Of a stretch of DNA of 64,000 nt, positions 60,827-64,000 are shown one piece after another (position 1 is the stretch's first letter; each line of letters opens with the position of its first letter). The notes under the pieces were generated by a model. It was not told the origin of the DNA, made no database searches, and worked only from the letters and a program-made list of their open reading frames with translations. The position numbers and the translations under genes were made by a program. The stretch comes from Suilimivivens aceti (lineage in GTDB: Bacteria; Bacillota; Clostridia; Lachnospirales; Lachnospiraceae): positions 124,001 through 188,000 of the forward strand of contig NZ_JAOQKJ010000001.1 in the NCBI RefSeq assembly GCF_025567405.1. Direction: 5' to 3'.

Positions 60827-62761
60827 TTATTTTGCCATAAATTTTATCCTGCTTACCGTCCATCCCATATAAGAAAACTCTTTTTCCTCCAGGATTTCTG
60901 TCTTCTGTGATAATTTTTCTGCTATATCCTGACCTGCACACGGTATATAATAATAGTACCCTACTCCATCAGCCAGTAAGCTCCTTATATCTGTTTCCTC
61001 TGTAATATTACACAATTCAAATGGCACACAATTCTTATTTTCCTGAAGAACCCTTTTTCTATGCTTCTGATCCCAATATTGTATCTGCGGTTCATCAGGT
61101 TCTGCGTAAATATAAACTCCTTCAAAAAACCATACTCTGCCATTTACAACAGGGAAGCAATTCATTGCTTCTTCATCTATTATATCTTCCATCGCCAGAT
61201 CAAGTGCCTTATCAAAATACCTGTATTGTTGATTATAAACCATAGAATCGCTCAGATATTCCCACTCTTCTGTACTGACCATCTCTGTATTCCCCACATC
61301 ATACTGTTTAAATACCAGATGTGTAATCGGATCCAGTATATAGTAATTCGATATTGTCATTAGTATTATAACGCTCATCAATACCCCGTATCTTATTTTC
61401 TCTGACGATATCATGGCTATTCCCAAAATAGCAAACAGATTTAATGCAACAATATGTGTGTCAATATATCTGGCATGATTTACAGTTTGAAAAGTAATGC
61501 TAAACACTACAAAAAAGAAATCACTGATCAGAATTGGTACTACCTGTTCAGATACCCTGTCTTTCTTTTTTACTATCCATACAATTGCTATTATACTCAG
61601 CAGGACCAATATCCAGTTAAAGTTAAGTAAAAACAGTACTTTTGATTTTTTCCATATATAATAAATATTTAGTGCAAATCCACCTACTCCATTCCAGTGT
61701 GGCATTATCTTATATGTATATAACCATATCAACCCTACTGCCAGCATTCCCCAATATTTTCTCTGGCACATGATATAGCGCACTTTTTTGTGTCTCCAGT
61801 AATCTACAATAACATAGCCAGCGCAATATGCTCCATATGCAACAACCGCCGGTTCTTTCACAAAGCACATAATAAGTGCAGCAAAAAAGTGAAAAATCCA
61901 CCGATCTTTCATTGCAGAATAAATTACTACAGGATATAACATCATCACCCAATAATCCCAATAATTATATCCTGCCAGTCCAAGTATAAACGGTGATACT
62001 GCATAGCATACTGTCAGTAAAGCATACTCCCATTCTTTCCTGTCTTTAAATATCAGTCTGATAATTCCCCATACACTATAGATACTCATCAAGAGAAGAA
62101 CTATTGTACCAATAGTCATCCCCAACTGCTGGCTTCCTACCATAACCCTGAGAATCTCGTTAATTCCTGTATATGACATGCATATATGATCACAAAAGGA
62201 AAGCGTCTCCAGATTAAAAATATGGGCAAGGCAAAGATCATCTATATACTGAAATAAATATGAGGCATCCCATCTTGGTTCTGAATCAGACTGAATCACA
62301 GCTATAACTGCACATGCAAAAAGCACTATAGCAATATACTTTCTCTCACTGATCCATCGTTTACCATCTTCTTTATTAATATGCACAAGGTTTCTTTGCC
62401 TGCAGCATATTAGAAATGCTATAAAGCATCCAAAAATAATCATCACATAGGAAATAAGATACTTTTCCCTTCCTACCTCCTGCAATTGATCCTTTCCGAT
62501 TATAGCTAGTAATGAGAACATCACACCAATTCCAATGTCTAATAGTACCAGTTGTCGCAATTCACGTACTGAACCACTTCTCATCAACAGGTAATGTCCT
62601 ATCCCCCATAATAAGACACCTAATCCCAGAAATAAAAAATGTAACCGGATAGGCTGTTCTCTATTTGCATAATTTGTAGACGCAAATAATGATAACATCG
62701 TGAACACAAGCGAGCATATTAATGCTACTGCTGCTAGATTTCTTTCTCTATTCTCTCTCAT
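60827..62761 (-). CDS. Polytopic membrane protein, probable GT-C
   Basis: 644 residues with about thirteen helices and a C-terminal soluble domain of ~150 residues. The loop QSDSEPRWDASYLFQYIDDL has the acidic residues expected in the first GT-C loop, here after the fifth helix. It is the first gene of the minus-strand run 62761 to 54913; 16 bp separate it from the split gene. Not assignable to a named family. It probably transfers or polymerises lipid-linked sugars, like its neighbours. Confidence 0.78.
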   Translation of the reverse strand: MRENRERNLAAVALICSLVFTMLSLFASTNYANREQPIRLHFLFLGLGVLLWGIGHYLLMRSGSVRELRQLVLLDIGIGVMFSLLAIIGKDQLQEVGREKYLISYVMIIFGCFIAFLICCRQRNLVHINKEDGKRWISERKYIAIVLFACAVIAVIQSDSEPRWDASYLFQYIDDLCLAHIFNLETLSFCDHICMSYTGINEILRVMVGSQQLGMTIGTIVLLLMSIYSVWGIIRLIFKDRKEWEYALLTVCYAVSPFILGLAGYNYWDYWVMMLYPVVIYSAMKDRWIFHFFAALIMCFVKEPAVVAYGAYCAGYVIVDYWRHKKVRYIMCQRKYWGMLAVGLIWLYTYKIMPHWNGVGGFALNIYYIWKKSKVLFLLNFNWILVLLSIIAIVWIVKKKDRVSEQVVPILISDFFFVVFSITFQTVNHARYIDTHIVALNLFAILGIAMISSEKIRYGVLMSVIILMTISNYYILDPITHLVFKQYDVGNTEMVSTEEWEYLSDSMVYNQQYRYFDKALDLAMEDIIDEEAMNCFPVVNGRVWFFEGVYIYAEPDEPQIQYWDQKHRKRVLQENKNCVPFELCNITEETDIRSLLADGVGYYYYIPCAGQDIAEKLSQKTEILEEKEFSYMGWTVSRIKFMAK

Positions 62762-62837
62762 GTTTCTCCTCCCTGCAAACCATTATCATTGTATCAAATA
62801 TTTACGATGCAGGAAAGTCTAATCCAAGTTTCTACAT

Positions 62838-62878
62838 ATAAAAAGTACAAGCCATTACTTTATATAACGACTTGCACT
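62838..62878 (-). terminator. Weak intrinsic terminator
   Basis: Arms AGTACAAG (62844-62851) and CTTGCACT (62871-62878) pair with one mismatch; on the minus strand the stem is followed by TTTTTATA. It would end the gene at 63013. Confidence 0.45.
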
Positions 62879-63012
62879 CATATTATACCATAATATAAAA
62901 ATATAACTTCAAGATTTCATTGTTCTATCGAAATCTTCTATATATTCGGACACTTGGGACAAAATGGGCATTGTGAGATTTACAATTCTTCAAAACCGTT
63001 TTGAAATCATAC

Positions 63013-63594
63013 TTAATTTATCACACTAACTATTGTCATTGCTATTGATATTATAGAAACGAATATTGAAATCACATTAATTTTCGAGTTTTTCTTTGTT
63101 TCCAAATTCAGTCTCAAAAATTCTTTTTGTATTCTAGTAATCAAATTTTCAACAACAAAACTTTCCCTCAATTTCTCATCAATTTTCTCTAATTTTTTTA
63201 AATCCCCCAACATTTCCTGCTGCTCCTTTTCACATTCAAAATAGGGATATTTTTCCAAGAGCTTATTTCTGGCACTTTTTATTTCTTTTATATACGGTTT
63301 TAATTTTCTCGCATATCTAAAATCTGCATTAACTCTATATATTATATCGTCCAGCCATGTCATTACATTTGGATATACTCTTTTCACAGATTGAACATTA
63401 TTAGAATATCCTATATATATTTTTTCTATTTCTATATCCAAATCTACTATTTCATTTTCCATACACTGAATTGTGGTAAACAATCGTTGACACGCAATCT
63501 TCATATACGAATTTTTATCTCTTAAGTACAAGCTCGACAAATATATTGCAAAGATAATTATTATTACAAAATATGCTACAACCATAATTTCCAT
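63013..63594 (-). CDS. Hypothetical protein with terminal membrane helices and coiled coil
   Basis: About 193 residues starting MEIMVVAYF after a perfect AGGAGG site. One helix at the N-terminus (about 4-22), a long charged helical middle (EIVDLDIEIEKIYIGY.., LLEKYPYFECEKEQQEML) likely to be coiled coil, and one helix at the C-terminus (VISIFVSIISIAMTIVSVI). Both ends in the membrane with a cytoplasmic middle resemble the layout of SLATT-like or effector-type membrane proteins, but no family motif is visible. It is in AT-rich DNA and ~80 bp from the next gene. Confidence 0.7.
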   Translation of the reverse strand: MEIMVVAYFVIIIIFAIYLSSLYLRDKNSYMKIACQRLFTTIQCMENEIVDLDIEIEKIYIGYSNNVQSVKRVYPNVMTWLDDIIYRVNADFRYARKLKPYIKEIKSARNKLLEKYPYFECEKEQQEMLGDLKKLEKIDEKLRESFVVENLITRIQKEFLRLNLETKKNSKINVISIFVSIISIAMTIVSVIN

Positions 63595-63672
63595 ATGTAT
63601 ACCTCCTAGTTTATCTATCATTACCATCTCACAAAAATATTTTTATGCACATCATCTCTGTATTCACATTTT

Positions 63673-64000
63673 TTAGTCAAAATACCCAGAATCGCATGCA
63701 GCAAGCAATGCAAAAGCATATTTTTTAGCGCTATTTTTTACTAGTTTTTTGTTAATTAGAAAAACCCACATTAACAAATATCCTATTGTAAAAATCATGC
63801 TAAGTAATAGCTCTGCATTATCTACTAAAAAATAAGTTTGCTTCTGCAATTTCATTATTACAATATTACCAACTGCAGAAACAACACATATCATTATCCC
63901 AAATGGTTTTACACCCAATATGTTATAGGCGAATCCCAGATTAGTATTCTCTTCTGCAATCAATGGAAATTTTGTGCTATTTCTTGTTCTTGCTATCAGC
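63673..64000 (-). CDS. Membrane protein, 5' end outside window
   Basis: The frame is open to the right edge, so the start is not in view; the visible ~108 residues begin with a segment reading LIARTRNSTKFP. Three helices follow (GIMICVVSAVGNIVIM, LLLSMIFTIGYLLMWVFLI and a weak last one), and the C-terminus is basic then ends DSGYFD. I do not recognise it. It precedes the coiled-coil protein on the same strand with ~80 bp between, so the two may act together. Confidence 0.65.
   Translation of the reverse strand, partial: LIARTRNSTKFPLIAEENTNLGFAYNILGVKPFGIMICVVSAVGNIVIMKLQKQTYFLVDNAELLLSMIFTIGYLLMWVFLINKKLVKNSAKKYAFALLAACDSGYFD

Overview
The window looks like a chromosomal surface-polysaccharide region from a low-to-mid GC Firmicute, most likely a gut Clostridium of the Lachnospiraceae type. 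The basis is strong AGGAGG-type ribosome binding sites, sigma-A promoters, Gram-positive lipoprotein signals, a YesM/YesN two-component pair, a BlaI/BlaR1 pair and the GH25 lysozyme. The family-level assignment is inference. I saw no rRNA, tRNA, CRISPR array or intact insertion sequence.

Layout, left to right. 1-4.1 kb (minus): dTDP-sugar genes rfbB, rfbA and rfbC (no rfbD in view) and a Wzm/Wzt-type ABC exporter whose ATPase runs off the left edge. 4.1-9.4 kb: a membrane-anchored GH25 lysozyme, a zinc-ribbon protein, two half-size EamA-type transporters and a membrane-anchored SGNH-like protein. 9.4-15.4 kb (minus): an operon of three large membrane proteins, an MBOAT O-acyltransferase and its DltD-like partner, probably acylating an exported glycan. 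15.5-18.2 kb: a radical SAM/SPASM protein and an FAD-dependent oxidoreductase. 18.3-28.5 kb (minus): a nine-gene operon that starts with a GT-C enzyme, an FAD oxidoreductase, two GT2 transferases and a sugar aminotransferase, and ends with a CotH / VTC / DUF4956 triad. 28.7-33.6 kb: a GDSL lipoprotein, a UDP-glucuronate 4-epimerase-like enzyme, another GT-C protein and a polyprenyl-type GT2.

33.7-37.6 kb: an XRE regulator, a BlaI/BlaR1-like pair with a candidate operator, a tiny secreted protein and a second radical SAM/SPASM enzyme. 37.8-41.1 kb (minus): a second, diverged CotH / VTC / DUF4956 triad. 41.2-47.2 kb: a sugar ABC importer divergent from a YesM/YesN two-component system. 47.2-49.7 kb: a decayed stretch with an HD-phosphohydrolase remnant, pRiA4b ORF-3-like remnants and one intact secreted protein. 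49.8-62.8 kb: an AT-rich island of seven very large polytopic membrane proteins of GT-C/DUF2142/DUF6056 type. One of them is split by a nine-base G tract, which suggests phase variation or a sequence error. 62.8-64 kb: small membrane proteins of unknown function, the last cut by the window edge.

The region appears to make activated sugars, move lipid-linked sugars across the membrane, decorate exported polymers with sugars and acyl groups, and export polymer by an ABC transporter. The most intriguing element is the pair of CotH / VTC / DUF4956 triads. Each combines a predicted spore-coat-type protein kinase, a predicted inorganic-polyphosphate (triphosphate tunnel) polymerase and a conserved membrane protein. 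One lies inside a glycan operon and the other stands alone.
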